This document shows, piece by piece, positions 1 to 12,329 of a DNA stretch of 64,000 nucleotides. The stretch is from Lytechinus pictus (lineage: Eukaryota > Echinodermata > Echinoidea > Temnopleuroida > Toxopneustidae): the NCBI RefSeq assembly GCF_037042905.1, contig NC_087249.1, positions 39,453,401-39,517,400 on the forward strand, in the 5' to 3' direction. The translations under genes were made by a program, and so were the position numbers. The notes below the pieces were generated by a model. The model was not told where the DNA came from. It did not search any database and saw only the letters and a list, made by a program, of their open reading frames with translations. Numbering within the stretch: the first letter of the stretch is position 1; each line of letters begins with the position of its first letter.

Positions 1-313
1 CCGATCAATCTCATTTTTCACCAGGAGTTGCCTAATGAGTGTAGAAAACCACCTACGAAATATCATATCTCAAAATAATTCCGTACAAAAGTTACAGCAA
101 TTTGATTTAGGGGGGACTTACTTTTTTTGTTGTGTATATATATATTCTAATCTTTATGAGACTATGCCACACAGTCTAGTCTCATGCAGATTGGAATATA
201 TTTGTTCGATTATTTAGAAGTTTACAAAGTTAGATGTTTTTTTTACAACCTTTTTATTCCAAAATTAGGTCGCAGACCATTCGTAAGGTGTTAAGTGTGG
301 CCTTAACTCTCAC

Positions 314-371
314 CTCGGAACTCGGTCATTAGAATAACTGCAACCAGAACAAGTACCAGGAGACGCTTCAT
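314..371 (-). CDS. First coding exon (signal peptide) of a probable secreted-peptide paralogue, cut by the left edge
   Basis: On the minus strand an ATG at 371, preceded by AAGAAAA, opens a 19-codon reading of the form MKRLLVLVLVAVILM followed by TEFR. It then meets a splice donor G|GTGAGAG at 314/313. The exon ends in phase 1. The peptide is a textbook signal sequence: two basic residues, then an uninterrupted hydrophobic core. It closely matches, in DNA and protein, the first exon at 30401-30464, which also ends in phase 1. No second exon is visible between 313 and 1, so the rest would lie beyond the window. Function not recognised. Main doubt: a single short exon without its partners. Confidence 0.5.
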
Positions 372-2366
372 TTTTCTTGAAGATTGTTAGATGACAAGTA
401 AAAAAATAACGCTGCAGTGGGACGAGTCCGATATGCAAAGTCAAAATCATGATAAATCTTTGCCACACATCTTTTTTTTTCAAAGAGGCATGTGGATTGG
501 AGTGCAGAAATTAAGCTCTTAATTCTTTTCTAAGAGAATGTTTTTTCATGTTCAGCTCACAATAGGCACACCCTATGAATAGTGTGCTCCCATTGGATCC
601 ATTTGATTATAGTTTCTGCGGTTAAAATATTTCTTTTTGTTGCTACTTTTGTAATCATGAATGTTGTCTGTGAGGGTGGTATTTTTGCAGTTTAGCGAGG
701 TTGGGGGTTGCTTAGTGGAGTAATGAATGTAAAATCTTAACGGGGCCAGAAATTGCGTAAAAGGTAAAATTTACGATATAAAAGATGCGAGCGAGAGAGC
801 GAAAGGAGAAAGTAAAAATTTTGAGCTTTTGATACAAATATCTAATTTTGTTACATATTTTGACATGATCTTTTCTTTATTTCTTCCTTTGTATTGTCGA
901 GAAACGTTTTGGGGGTTCATGTCCCGCATCTGTACTAGGCCAGGGGGTGGGGGTAGTCCTTAAGACTGAAAGTTTAAGTACATGTTAGCTTTATTTTTCT
1001 TGTCACTACGTACATAAACTATATTCAAAATGTAAGCGCTAAAAGCGTGCTGAATTATTTTGATAAATTGAAAATGAGCAATTTTGAGGACTCTTGTCAG
1101 TTTTCAGGGTTACCCTTTTATAGACTCTTTTCAATTTCAATCCTCATTTTTTTTGCATGTTTTCTTGTTATTATTATTATCATGATCATAATCGTCAAGT
1201 GATTCATCATAAATATGATGATGCTCAACTGTAAATTACTGGGGGATGATAACACAAGCCACCCCTCCTATAAATATTGGTGGATATATCCCCACCCCCT
1301 CCCCCCAATGATAGACACCCATGTGGGCCAATCCTTTAAAAAAGCTTGCACAGAATATAAAGTATTTTTGCTTCAAGGTTAATCGCTATGCAGACATTGT
1401 CGACCTCCCCCCTAATGTGATTTTCCACCCTTTTTATCTCTTTGATCACGCTTTAAGTAAAAATATATTGAGCTTTTTTGGTAATCTTGTCAAAAAAGCT
1501 TGCACATGTGTTTTTTTAATTAAAATTTTACTATTCATACTTCACGGATGATCGCTATGCAGGCATTGTCAAGTTGAAGTGGTGAACACCAAACTTCGCG
1601 ACCTTGTTATATTTACTCTGATCACGATAAAAGAAGCAGGCGTCATATTGGGAGCCGTAATCTCAGATATGATAATAGGATTGTGAACTTTATGGTGCAC
1701 AAGTCTTCCCACAGCCATATTTTTTTGCAATTGTATATCGACGTCGCGTCGTTTGTCTCTCCATAGGAGGATTCCAGGGTGTAAATAATATTTGAACAGA
1801 TACAGTCCTGTCTTTGATTTTACATTTAATTGAGTGATGCGAGCCAACCAATTTTCTAGATATTAAGAAAAAATGTATAACCAGTGTAGTATAATACTCT
1901 GAAATAGATATAATATCATGCAATGAATGCCGAATTCGGCTCTTTACTCTTCAATGCGTGTCCTCTCCTAAATAGTAAGACTTGATATTTTGTCTGGGTC
2001 CTACAAATTCAACAATTGCAGATTCCCTCATATTTCACCACTGTTCAAATTGTCTCTAATTTATCGTGTTTTTAATTTGCTTGAATGATTATGCCATGTC
2101 TCAGTTTTTCGCATTATATTGTAATTGTTTTGTTGAACTTGAAGTGAAATAAATAAATTCTATTTATCAATCAATCATGTTGGGTCTTTTTTTAATATTA
2201 TATTGTTTTTGTACTATGATATCTTGAGAAAATGTGAAATAAAGTCTTATTCAATATTCAAAATTACGGTGATCTTCAACCACTTCCGCAGAAAAAAATG
2301 CGCTATTTGTGCTCTGTTGGCTAATTTTGGCTTTCTAGCACGAGTGATTGATGCGGTACCAAAAAG
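372..2366. other. Non-coding stretch upstream of the left-edge exon
   Basis: No convincing coding region on either strand. It is AT-rich with poly-T runs. A ~154-bp partial tandem duplication sits at 1335-1572. Near 2140-2175, AATAAATAAA-type sequence runs into a (TCAA)n stretch, which looks like the 3' tail of an old retroelement or transcript. Confidence 0.5.
1335..1572. repeat. Diverged tandem duplication, ~154-bp period
   Basis: The words AAAAAGCTTGCACA and (G)ATCGCTATGCAG-CATTGTC occur at about 1340/1385 and again at about 1494/1550, each pair about 154-160 bp apart. The sequence between is diverged. No coding capacity. Confidence 0.45.
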
Positions 2367-3745
2367 AAGCCACACCTGGTCGGAGTTTCATAAAGCTGTT
2401 CGTAAAGCCCCTTTCACAATTGACGTACGACCATTTGCGACCTTTTGGTCGTGCGACAGGCTGCAACAGGCATCAATCGCTAGTCATCTCATAAGATCGC
2501 ACAGAGGCTTTCACAGTTGCAACAGCTGTCGTACAACAAAAACAACCAGTAAACCCCGTTGCACGAGTAAGTCGCATATGCTCTTATTGTGCTCGTGCGA
2601 TCACATGCGAGTGTTGCACGAGGGATTGCGAGCGGAACGGTCGCATACATGCGAATGAAACGGTAGTGCAATGTTGTAAGCCGTTGCGATCGGTCTTGCA
2701 ACAGTCTTATGGCCCATATTTTTATCGCAACCAGTCGCAAGACAGGTCTCTGTACATGTAGGTCGCTTGCACATGTGCAAGTGTTGCACGACCTCCAGTC
2801 AAGTAAATGCGACTTCTTAGTTGTACCACCTCTCGCACCAAGTCGTACAACGTTGAACAACACTCGCACGATGATCGCCCGACCGATGGTACGACCCCGG
2901 GTACGGCCTGATGCGAGTGAATCGATCGTATTTGATCGCGTTCGGATTTTGAACATGTTCAAAGTTCAGATGTGACCAGTCACGACCACATCGAGTTCGT
3001 GCGACCGTCTACAACGACTGCGAGTGCTCGCAAGACACCAAGAGATCGATCGTGCAACAACAAGAAAAAACTGTTGCAGGCGGTCGTAAACTGGTCGGAC
3101 GTCAATTGTGAAAGGGGCTGAACGGTCGCATACATCCGAATGCAACGGTAGTGGAATGTAGTAAGCCGTAATTTCGATCGGTCTTGCAACAGTCTCATAT
3201 TATCGCACCCAGTCGCAAGACTGGTTTCTGTAGGTCTCCAGCACATGTGCAAGTGTTGTACGACCTCCAGTCGACTAAATGCGACTATACTTAGTTGTGC
3301 CACCTCTCGCACCAAGTCGTACAACGTTGAACAACACTCACACGATGATCGCCCGACCGATGGTACGACCTGTTGCGAGTGAATCAATCGTATTTGATCG
3401 CGTTTGGATTTTGAACATGTTCAAAGTTCAGATGCGACCAGTCACGATCACCTCCGACCACCTCGAGTTTGTGCGATCGTCTACAACGACTGCGAGTGCT
3501 CGCAAGACACCAAGGGATCGATCGTGCAACAACAAGAAAAAACTGTTGCAGGTGGTTGTAAACAGGTCGTACGTCAATTGTGAAAGGGGCTTAAGATACG
3601 AATGACTTTTCCCACGACTGGTGATCATTTCTTGTGCTATGTGATCCCTATGTAATTGATCTATGACCTAAGAACATGTTCCAGTCTTGCTTAAAGTCGC
3701 GCTTACCTTTACGAAGAGCTTTATGAAACACCCACCTGTTCTTAT
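2367..3745. mobile_element. Old inverted-repeat (MITE-like) element hosting an insertion
   Basis: The left end (CACCTGG..GTTTCATAAAGCTGTTCGTAA, 2371-2405) is the reverse complement of the right end (TTTACGAAGAGCTTTATGAAACACCCACC, about 3708-3738). The space between is mostly filled by a second inverted-repeat element (2406-3592). Only 3593-3745 remains as this element's own body. No transposase. Confidence 0.5.
2406..3592. mobile_element. Inverted-repeat element with an internal 485-bp tandem duplication
   Basis: The termini AAGCCCCTTTCACAATTGAC at 2406 and GTCAATTGTGAAAGGGGCTT at 3592 are exact inverted repeats and continue as GTACGACC/GGTCGTAC. Inside, the block beginning CGGTCGCATACAT is present twice, at 2638 and 3123 (period 485), each copy ending near AATTGTGAAAGGGGCT. 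The body is packed with short words such as GTCGTAC, GCGATC and TGCAACAG. The open frames across it are by-products of this composition. Non-autonomous. Confidence 0.7.
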
Positions 3746-4393
3746 CGGTGCGAAGCGGAAGACCGCAGAATTCGTGAAGACTTCTCAGTCTTGTGAACGA
3801 AGGTAATTATACACTATAGAGTCGTTACAATTCAGCATTACAATTGAGAAATGCCATATCTGATCCAGGTAATTCGATGCAAGTCAGTTAAAAAATATCC
3901 ATGCAAATCAAACATCAATTGGCAATATTCTACACCCATTTTCATGATTCTATGTCTTTTTCTTTTCTTACGACGTTTATTACAAGCTTATAATATGCCG
4001 TTTTTCGCTTATATATATTTTTATTTCACCATTCTTGTTCCAGTACCTTATTTTTAAAGAGGCCGGAATAGGTGAGCGGCCAGAAGCCAAAAAGTGCCTT
4101 ATTTCTTGACTTTGATCCCCCCGTACATCAAATTAAAGGAAATTTTCTGAATTTTTGAGAATTGGTCATTAAAATGCCGTTATGTGTAGCATCACCATGA
4201 AAACCAGCCTTGAATAAGCCACGCCCATTTTGAATACTTACTCAATATTTATCGTGGATTCTGATTTTTTACTCATTAATTCAAATTATCAGGTATTTTT
4301 TCTTACTTTCAAAGGATAGATCCACAATATATTGTAAGAAGAATTACTGAAAAACAACTTAGCATGAATTTTATGAACATTTTCTCAGAAATT

Positions 4394-5220
4394 GTTGCCT
4401 AGCAACATAACTTTCCTTAGCAACCATTTACCTCCTTAAGTAAACCACTTATTTTTCCATTTCAAACCTAACTTTTAACGTTTTAATTAGGGTAAATTAA
4501 ACCAAATAAATTACACCAATTAAATCATATAAAATATTATTGAAAAATAATAACAAGAACTGAAAACCACCATTTATCTATTACGAACCTCAAATAAATT
4601 TGCTAAGCTCTACATGACATAGCCCTTCACATCGTACAAATCGCCATATTATTGTTAATTTTGACTACATTGCTACACGTACGTACAAGTCAAATACTTT
4701 ATACTATTTTGTGGTGAAAAAGTTGATTGAGTTAATAATACCTGATCAATTAACATGCAGTATCTTGTCTTCAATAGAACAACAACAAAATTACCATTTC
4801 ATATTACCCATGGATACCAATTTGTTGCCTAGCAACGACTATTTTCCATAGCAACGACTATGTTAACACTCTCTTTCCTGGACAAATCTGTGGAAAATAG
4901 TCCATTATGAGCAATAATACTGACACAATTATCATATAGATGCATACAACCTCGTTTTCAAAAATCATTCAACAAACTGACTATTTTATAGCTTCCATGG
5001 AGACAAATGTGTTGCCTAGAAACAATATTCCCTAGCAACGGCTATGTTAGCACTCTTCATCTCGGCCAAATGTGCTGAGAAAGTTGTGCCTTAGAGTAAA
5101 ATTATTGAGAAAATTAACATATGATAGTTTGTTATCAATAGGCAAACAGCATTCCGGAGTTGTACCATTATCTACTGACACAATTCCATCGCCTAGCAAC
5201 ATTATTTACCTTAGCAACGA
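4394..5220. repeat. Left-arm array of GTTGCCTAGCAAC-type imperfect palindromes
   Basis: GTTGCCTAGCAAC is exact at 4394 and 4824. GTTGCCTAGAAAC lies at 5011 and CGCCTAGCAAC at 5190. Each is followed 15-25 bases on by a second half-site (TTAGCAAC, ATAGCAAC or CTAGCAAC). The spacing of 180-430 bp suggests a degenerate tandem unit. The word fits the X-box consensus GTNRCC-N(0-3)-RGYAAC bound by RFX-family factors, but binding is inference. Confidence 0.65.
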
Positions 5221-6039
5221 TATATTTTCCCCTTAACAAATCTTGAGGAAAATAATCCACTTTTAAGTGTACAGTGCCATTTGTTCAATAATATTCCTAC
5301 ATGCATACTGGCAATGGTAAATTAAAGGACAACACTTAATTTCTCTTATTTCTAAAAAAAAAATCATTTTGTTTGTCTACCAATTCTAAACAGTACGATG
5401 AGCATGGTATTTAAACTTTATCATATGAAAAAGAGAAATTTAAATGTTGCAGATAAAAAGAGAATAATATGGTTTGGATTCATAGCTGGGTAGGTAACAT
5501 TTTATTTTTAGTTTGCTACATTAGATGTAGTATTGATAATATAATAGAATGAACAACACTACTTTTCAGGCACAGTCCCTGATTAAAATTTTGATCACAA
5601 AGTGGGTCTTTACCTAAGGCTTGTACAGATAATTTTTTTTCAATTTCAGGGACCTCCTATACTCAATTAAGTCATTGGCAGAGGCTTTTGGCTGCATATT
5701 CAGATCACTTTCCTCGAGTGAATATGGAATGGTTAACAAATGGATCTGTCTTGTCAAATACCTAATCACCCATGCATGTCCAACTTCCAAGGTTGTGTCT
5801 GTGTGGAGGCTGTAGCCCAAAGATGCCAAAGCTGTGAGTTCAATAAGTTTCTGTTGAGACGTTAATACTATTAATAAATGACAGAATTAGTTTAGTCACA
5901 GGGAACTTATGATCTCACTTTCAATCTGATAACTGTCAAGAAATCAGAAGGATGAAAGCATGCAAACTTGGGATCTTAAGCCTTAATATGGTTGTTGTTT
6001 ACCTGATTGCTAAGAAAGCACGAATGCTTGGAAGCAAAC

Positions 6040-6160
6040 AACCAGAGGACCTGGTAATGAGGATGCGCCTTACAAATGAGCACTAATGCACCGAGTGGGA
6101 ATCAAATCCAGGTCACCGGAATCCGAAACCCCCTCTCTACCGACTGAGCTATCATTCCTG
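6040..6160 (-). mobile_element. tRNA-headed SINE fragment
   Basis: Read on the minus strand, 6155-6090 has an A-box-like TAGCTCAGTCGGTAGAG and a B-box-like GGATTTGATTCCC. A body with GGTGCATTAGTGCTCATT follows. The same order of blocks occurs in the copy at 52318-52505, so this is a SINE family and not an isolated tRNA. Confidence 0.6.
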
Positions 6161-6204
6161 ATTAGGCCAAGAAAAGAACAAGAAAACCATTAAGGATAGT
6201 AAGC

Positions 6205-6492
6205 ACTAGCGTACCTAAGGGGGAACAGACTGCCCCCCCCCCTGACGAGTCACAACTCATGCAGGGGACGTATCCCTGCCCCCGGCCCCCTGATGAGTCA
6301 CAACTGATACAGTGGACCCCCTCTTTTGAACCTGAAGACCTTTTTTTTTTGCTTGTCAATTATTTTTTTCTGGTAAGAAATCCTTTTTTTTTGGTTGAAG
6401 ACCTTTTTTTTTTTTGCTTGTCAAATTTTTTCGCGGACGAAATATCCTCCAAAAAATTGCCCCCCTTCTGGAAAATCCTAGGTACGCCAAGG
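6205..6492. mobile_element. Short inverted-repeat element with C/T tracts
   Basis: The ends CTAGCGTACCTAAGG (about 6207) and CCTAGGTACGCCAAG (about 6478-6492) form a short terminal inverted repeat. Inside are two copies of TGATGAGTCACAACT/TGACGAGTCACAACT and two copies of GAAGACC(T)n-GCTTGTCAA. Non-coding. Confidence 0.45.
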
Positions 6493-7199
6493 CTTATTAA
6501 ATTGGGAGATGTTGTCTATGTCTAAGTGTCATTATGTAATATGTCATGAGGTTTGCACACATCTGCTGAATAGATAACCAGGGAGGGGCATACAATAAAC
6601 ATGATAAAAGTCCCAGAATATAGATAGGAGGCATATCAGCTTAAGTTGTCTGATGTTGTCCTTCAGGTATTTTCTGCCACACCGATAGTGTCAGTGACTC
6701 CGGCTGTTAAAAACTGATGCCTTAAATACTCAGTTTAAGAAAATATGTCTGAAAGAAAAGACAAGGATTCCTCTCAACATGCAAACATAATTATGTAAAG
6801 GACATTGACAAAGGTAAAGCTTCGGAAAACAGGTACACATGTCACTATTGTAGGGCGTACACTAACGCTACTGTTCGTTCCATGGAGATTTAGATCAATG
6901 TAAGTCTTTAAAGACATCCATGGTATAAGAAATAATATGTCTGAGAAAATATATAAAACTGATGTAATTGGGATGATACCCCTACAGTATTGGTAAAATA
7001 TACTAATCTGTATTTGTAATGATGATTTGTTCAAATAATAAGGCTGGAACATCTAAAGGCATAATTTTGTATCACTGCTTGAATGGAGTGGAAAAACATT
7101 GAATTGTGCAATAATCTCTTAAGTAATTATCACTCCTCAGTGTGCCAAAACGGACTCAGTGATGATCTGGCAAGTGTAACTCCTTACTGTGCTATAAAT

Positions 7200-7960
7200 C
7201 ATCTCTGAGCCAATCCAGAAAGACCCCAGGTTAGTGTATTCCACCTTAAAAACAGAGAGCAGATCAAAAACTGAGGGTCAGATGGTAACAAGCCAACCTA
7301 TATTGGTGTCATTCTAGACCGTTCTCTTTCATAGAAAGAACATGCTGCCAAAACAAATGCAAAATTTGGAGCAAGGAACATCATTCTGAAGAAGCTGAGA
7401 AACAGATGGGAAATTGACAGATACCAAATCTATCTGTACCACAGCTCTTGCTCTATGCTTCTCCACTACTGAGTACGCAGCCCTTGGCGCTATATTGACC
7501 CCCAAGTCTTGAATGGAGCTTGCAGAGCTGTTTGCTGTTTGCGACTAACAGAAGTGAATAATCTTTACCTACTCTGTAAAATTGCCCCACCATACGTCAG
7601 AAGAGAAGTCATCAGCACAGATGAAAGAAAAACAATCAAGAAGATATAATATTCCACTCGTCAACCATGAACCTGCCAAGAGACTCAAATCTACATACAG
7701 TTTTCTCCGCTCAACAGAATCCCTTGGTGACTCTGCACGGATGAAAACGTCACCCTCTGGTCTAACAATCTCCAGTCTGTGATGTACAATCTCACCTATG
7801 GACTTAGTACATCACTCTCCAGGTCCAAGTGACGAATGGCCTACCTGATCTTGTTTGAATCGCCTATAGGTCTACAATAGGAATGGAGAAACTACCTGCA
7901 ACTGTAAGGATGATCATAGGATACAACACTTTTGTGTCTGCCCCCTCCTACCAGAGCTAT
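7200..7960 (+). pseudogene. Decayed non-LTR retrotransposon fragment (reverse-transcriptase C-terminal region)
   Basis: Frame-corrected reading gives typical LINE landmarks in order: a G-V-I-L-D-R-S-L block followed by KEHAAKTNAKFGARN (about 7310-7380), then L-K-K-L, then NGACRAVCCLRLTEVNNLYL near 7510-7575, then APPYVRREV, and finally NHEPAKRLKS near 7665-7695. Stops and frame changes break it. Upstream endonuclease and the catalytic reverse-transcriptase motifs are missing. The family resembles the APE-type CR1/Jockey/I group; clade not assigned. Related sequence lies in opposite orientation at 8380-11330. Confidence 0.75.
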
Positions 7961-8908
7961 GAACTGCCACTACACTAGTGTCTTTTCACAGGAAACCTAC
8001 ATGTAGCTTTTGTACCATTAACAGGACACGACATCTTTAATGACCTAAGAAGAAGTTTGTCATTAATTATCTGACTGGTAGAAGACGTCACCTATTTATG
8101 GTAATCTGACATTTGGGGGAAAAAAATTATTATTTGCTAATGGGTTGTTGGATGGGGGAGGGGGTTTGGTTCCCTAATGGGGATGTCGGTTAAGCTAAAA
8201 CTTTGCTGAAAACGGTGCCTATATTCTGATTGTTAGTGTTTTAAGGTGAAAATTACAATTTGCCAGTGGAAGAGCAAAGATATTTGATGCTAACAATCTT
8301 ACCCCATATCTACATTCCCCCCTTAAAAAGCCACCTTTTGGAGAGACAAACTCCTGCACACCTAGGCTCCACTTTGGTCATAGTATAGTGAATGATTTTA
8401 AAGGGCAATATTTATTCTGTGCCCATCTTCTCGGGTCACTATACATGTCCTGTGTAGTAGAGGGTTCAAGCAAGATCTGACTTATGGGTTGAACGACTCC
8501 AGATCTTTGGCAGCGCACGGCTCTGGCAAGACAGGGGGGGGGGTGGGGGCAGACCAAAATGTGATGCACTGTCTGATCCTCCCCTCAGTCGTGCTCAGTG
8601 TAGCCCCGAACTGCATATTAAGGACTTTGCATCTTCCTGTTCCAGACCATAGGCGATTAAGACATAGCCAGGATGGTCATTTGTCTCTTGAACCTGGGGG
8701 CTTGATTCGCTAGGTCACATGGAATGCTTTTGCGTCACAGACTGGAGGTGGTCTGACCATAGGGGATCCTTTGACTGTGTGCATAGCCATCAAGGGATTC
8801 AGTCAAGTGTAGGAAACTGTCTTGATTCGAGTCTCTTTTTAGCAGGTTCATAATTAAAGGGTTTTGCTTGTTTTTCCACCCGGGCTGATACCTCTATATA
8901 TGGGGGAC

Positions 8909-10362
8909 TGTGCCACACGGTGCCAGGTAAAAATGGCAGAGGTAATAATGGCAGAGGTAAAAATGGCAGAGGTAAAAATGGCAGAGGTAAATATGGCAGA
9001 GGTAAAAATGGCAGAGGTAATAATGGCAGAGGTAAAATGGCAGAGGTTATAATGGGAAAGGTAAAAATGACAGCTCTGCAATGAATTGTCAAAAAGCCCC
9101 CGCATGTAAAATCCTGAAGATTTTTCCACATTTTAACATTGGTACAGATCCATTTAAGCAAATGACGATATAACTGTCGAAAAATATTTCCGCTTGAGTG
9201 AACACCACTTACTTTTGAAAAGTTTATAGTGAAAAATTGGGTGCTGGTTTGTTAAAAAGCCGAGAAAAAAAAGTTTTCACTCCAAAAATTTGGTTAAGGG
9301 GGAAAATGACACAAAAATTATTTCAACTAAATGAAGTTTTTTTAGATCAGAAAAAGAATTACAACAAAAATAATAACAGTTAGATAATAAACAATGTTTT
9401 TTCTTCTGTTTGAAAAATAACAGAGTATTTGTATAAAATCTCTACATTTTAGCATACCAAGCTAATTACCAAGAGGGTGCTGCTTATGGTATACAAAATA
9501 CCCAACAGTACTTCCGCTTCCAAGGGTTATGACCATCAAGACGTTTATATCATATTGGATGCAGTGGTAAAGGTTCAGGGTCTTCTTTTATGCAAAGAAT
9601 CTGAACCAGACGGCCCCCCTCGATCGACCCCAAATTGGTTTACCAGTCAAAACAAGATTATTATTGATTTTCATAATCTGTTACATATTCAGTGCCAAGC
9701 CTGGGAACGCATGCTTATTGTCATTCAATTATTTAAAAAGAATAGTACAGACAATCATTCGTGACAATTTCAACGTCTAAGCTTTCCCCGCTATGTTCTC
9801 TATGTTTTTCCCCGCCCCTAACCCTCTCTGTCTCTCCACCTCTCTTTTGTCTATTCTTCCTCCTTTTTGCATCGGTAAACCTGGCAAAATTTTAGATATA
9901 AATAAACCAGCCAGACAAAAAGGAATGTCATAAAATGATGAATGAGAATAGTGCAGTTTCATTTTGCTCCTGATAAATTGAATGAAAAAATATCTTTCGT
10001 TTGATTTCTTTTTAAAAAGCGTTCACGGTACACCTCCAACGAATTCGTAAATAGCATTGTTAGGCCGATCAAGACATAATGATGATGAAATGCCTAACCG
10101 TGACATGCACTTCTTATTTAATGTATGTACATGCGGGGGCTTTTTGACAATTCATTGCATGGGGGTTTAAGACTGGCCATATTTTACCTAGAGCTGTCAT
10201 TTTTTATAACCCCTGCCATTTTACCTCTGCTATTATTACCTCTGCCATTTTTACCTCTGCCATTTGTACCTCTGCCATTTTTACCTCTGCCATTTTTACC
10301 TCTGCCATTATTACCGCTGCCATTTTTACCTCTGCCATTTTTACACCGAGCCGTGCCACACA
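8909..10362. mobile_element. 1.45-kb inverted-repeat element with 15-bp arrays in both arms, inserted in a LINE
   Basis: The element starts TGTGCCACACGGTGCC and ends GTGCCACACA. Each arm has about ten tandem copies of a 15-bp unit TGGCAGAGGTAAAAA (left 8932-9060; right, reverse-complemented, about 10210-10345). Next come inverted copies of GACAGCTCT and GACAATTCATTGCA. The 1-kb core (9120-10120) has only an unrecognised 95-codon frame. It cleanly interrupts the LINE reading between VDDLYL and PPYIEV, losing about four codons, which fixes both borders. No clear target duplication. Confidence 0.8.
9120..10120. other. Core of the 1.45-kb inverted-repeat element
   Basis: AT-rich, non-repetitive in this window. 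An open frame of 95 codons at 9477-9764 (+) has no recognisable motif. Nothing identifies a transposase, so the element is probably non-autonomous. Confidence 0.4.
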
Positions 10363-12329
10363 ATAGGTAAAGATCATCTACTCTTTTTGGTAGCAGACAG
10401 CCAGAAATTGCTCTGCAAGCAGCATTAGGACTGGGTTAAACTGGTAGCATACAGCAGAGCTGTTGAACCGATGGTTTGGCATCTACTCCCCATAATGTGT
10501 TAACAAGCCTATTTTTTATGTTGTTCCTTTCTCCAGCTTTTGCCTTTGTCTTGGCAACATGTTCTTTGTACGCAAGAGTGATGTTAAGGTAGGCAGGCTT
10601 GCTGGTGTGCTTCATTCACTTTCAACACCATCTGACCATCAGTTTCCGGTCTGCATCTCTATTGTTAAGGTGGAAGACGCTAAGTTGGGTTTCCTCTGGA
10701 TAGTAAAGAGCCAGATATGCCAGAGCATCGCTGAATGTTTTCCCACCTCTTCAAATGACTGCTTCTGTGAGGCAATGCACAGTTCATCAGCATAGGTAGC
10801 TCTTGGTGTTTGGGTGGATTAGTTGGTCGTTTGTGTAGATGTTAAAGAGGAGTTGGGCAAGGACACTTATTTGTGGGAGACCATTTTTCTGCCTCCACCA
10901 TTTGCTGCTGGAACCACTGAGATTCACAAACAACCGGTTTGAGGGCATGTTCTGAATTAGCCTTGTCAAGTTGACGTCCTTTGCTCCCAGGTTGTTTTCT
11001 TCAGGGTGAAACGTCTGTGAAAGGAAACTGTGCGTGGAGTGATGGCTGCATTCACCTTCAGCCCAATAGGTCGATGTGGGCGGGTCAAGGGTCAAGCACA
11101 ACCTTCTCACCTTTTGTTGGTTCATGGACCATGGTTGGTTGATGCAATCTGATTTGCATCTGACCAGCTCTCCACAAGTTCTCCATCTCGTTGGTTTCTT
11201 CATACCCCCAGATAATGCTGTGACTATTGAAATCCCCAATAATTACATTTCCTCGATCGAAGGGGGCTTCTCGAGGAAGGGAGAAAGATTGGTTAGAAGG
11301 TTTATAGAAAGAACTTAAAGAAATGCTCATAAGTTCAATGGTTATTACTTTGCCCTTTAGCTTGATGAGACAATATTAGGGCCTATACTCCTAATAAATT
11401 CTTCTTAAACAGATATTTGACCTGCTAATTAAGTGCTGGAATCAATAATATAGAATGTACAGGGACTAACCGGTTTTAGTAAGCAACAGGCTCAGATTAT
11501 AGTAATTTTTGTTGTCTACTTGATTATGTACGACATATACTGTGGATCTCTTGATTTGTGTTTAAATCACGGCAGATGATCATTAAAAAGCCTTTTTTCA
11601 CCAAGTTGTCCAGATAAACCAGCAATCCTGCTTGAAGGTCTGCAAGTAGACTATTGTGTTAACGGCCCCATTGCCCATGCATTGGTATAATAATAATTAA
11701 AAAAAAAACTTGCAATAACAAAGTAAAATGACCAGAATTGTGATTTTCATTGTAATTTTCATATTTTAGTAGGTACCCCATTCAGTAATTAGATTTTGAG
11801 TTCACATGATCACTACAGTTTAGGAATTATATTTGCCATATTCGTTTCCCTTTGCAGACACTTAAAGACTAATATTGGTTGGTCTTAGATATGTATTAAC
11901 CTTCCTAAAATGTTATATGATAAAATGTTCCAAATAAAAAACTAAATGATATTGTTAAAAACACCAATATCCTCTCCCATTTCCGTACGCAGCAAAAAAT
12001 TACAATTGTTAAACTGAAAATTTTCACAAAATTCACCAAAGGTGTACATGATATCCTTCAATTTACTATGAAAAAGCGCCCCTTGTCAAACTCAGTCGCT
12101 TCGCTCTCTCGCTTTGTTTCATGGAGATTTTTTAGTCGTCTTGCCACCCCAAGGAAAAATTTTGTGCATACAGCCATGCCATCTCTCAATATGCCGACTG
12201 CCTGGCCAGATGGCTGAAATTAATTGCCATCACCACGATAAATGCTTAGAATAGTATAAGATGCATTTTGAGGACCAAAAAAGGGAATTTTGGGGAGGTA
12301 CAAGGCTTGAAATATCGCCAAAAAAAATA

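Larger units (their letters stand above)
8380..11330 (-). pseudogene. Decayed non-LTR retrotransposon (endonuclease, reverse transcriptase, C-terminus), split by an insertion
   Basis: On the minus strand, 11330-11085 encodes an endonuclease segment with NVIIGDFNSHSIIWGYEETN, the GDFN-H signature of APE-type endonucleases. 11084-10790 gives reverse-transcriptase sequence including LPQISVLAQLLFNIYTND; the family normally has QGS and AP at the altered positions. 10760-10370 continues through KEHVAKTKAKAGERN to VDDLYL. Homology stops at the inverted-repeat element 8909-10362 and resumes at about 8905 with PPYIEVSARVEKQ and NYEPAKKRLESR, running to a NRL..G-type tail near 8400. The N-terminal reverse-transcriptase region is deleted and stops are frequent, so it is dead. 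Confidence 0.85.

Noticed and set aside
2203..2658. 151-codon open frame and its minus-strand counterpart
   Set aside because: Both cross the terminus of an inverted-repeat element and consist of its GTCG/TGCAAC words. No conserved motif.
8864..9161. Repeat protein-like frames (MAEVK or FLPLP repeats)
   Set aside because: They are translations of the 15-bp TGGCAGAGGTAAAAA array in an element arm; the same occurs inverted at 10125-10370.
9477..9764. 95-codon frame in the core of the 1.45-kb element as a transposase
   Set aside because: No DDE or other catalytic motif and too short; kept only as an unassigned frame.
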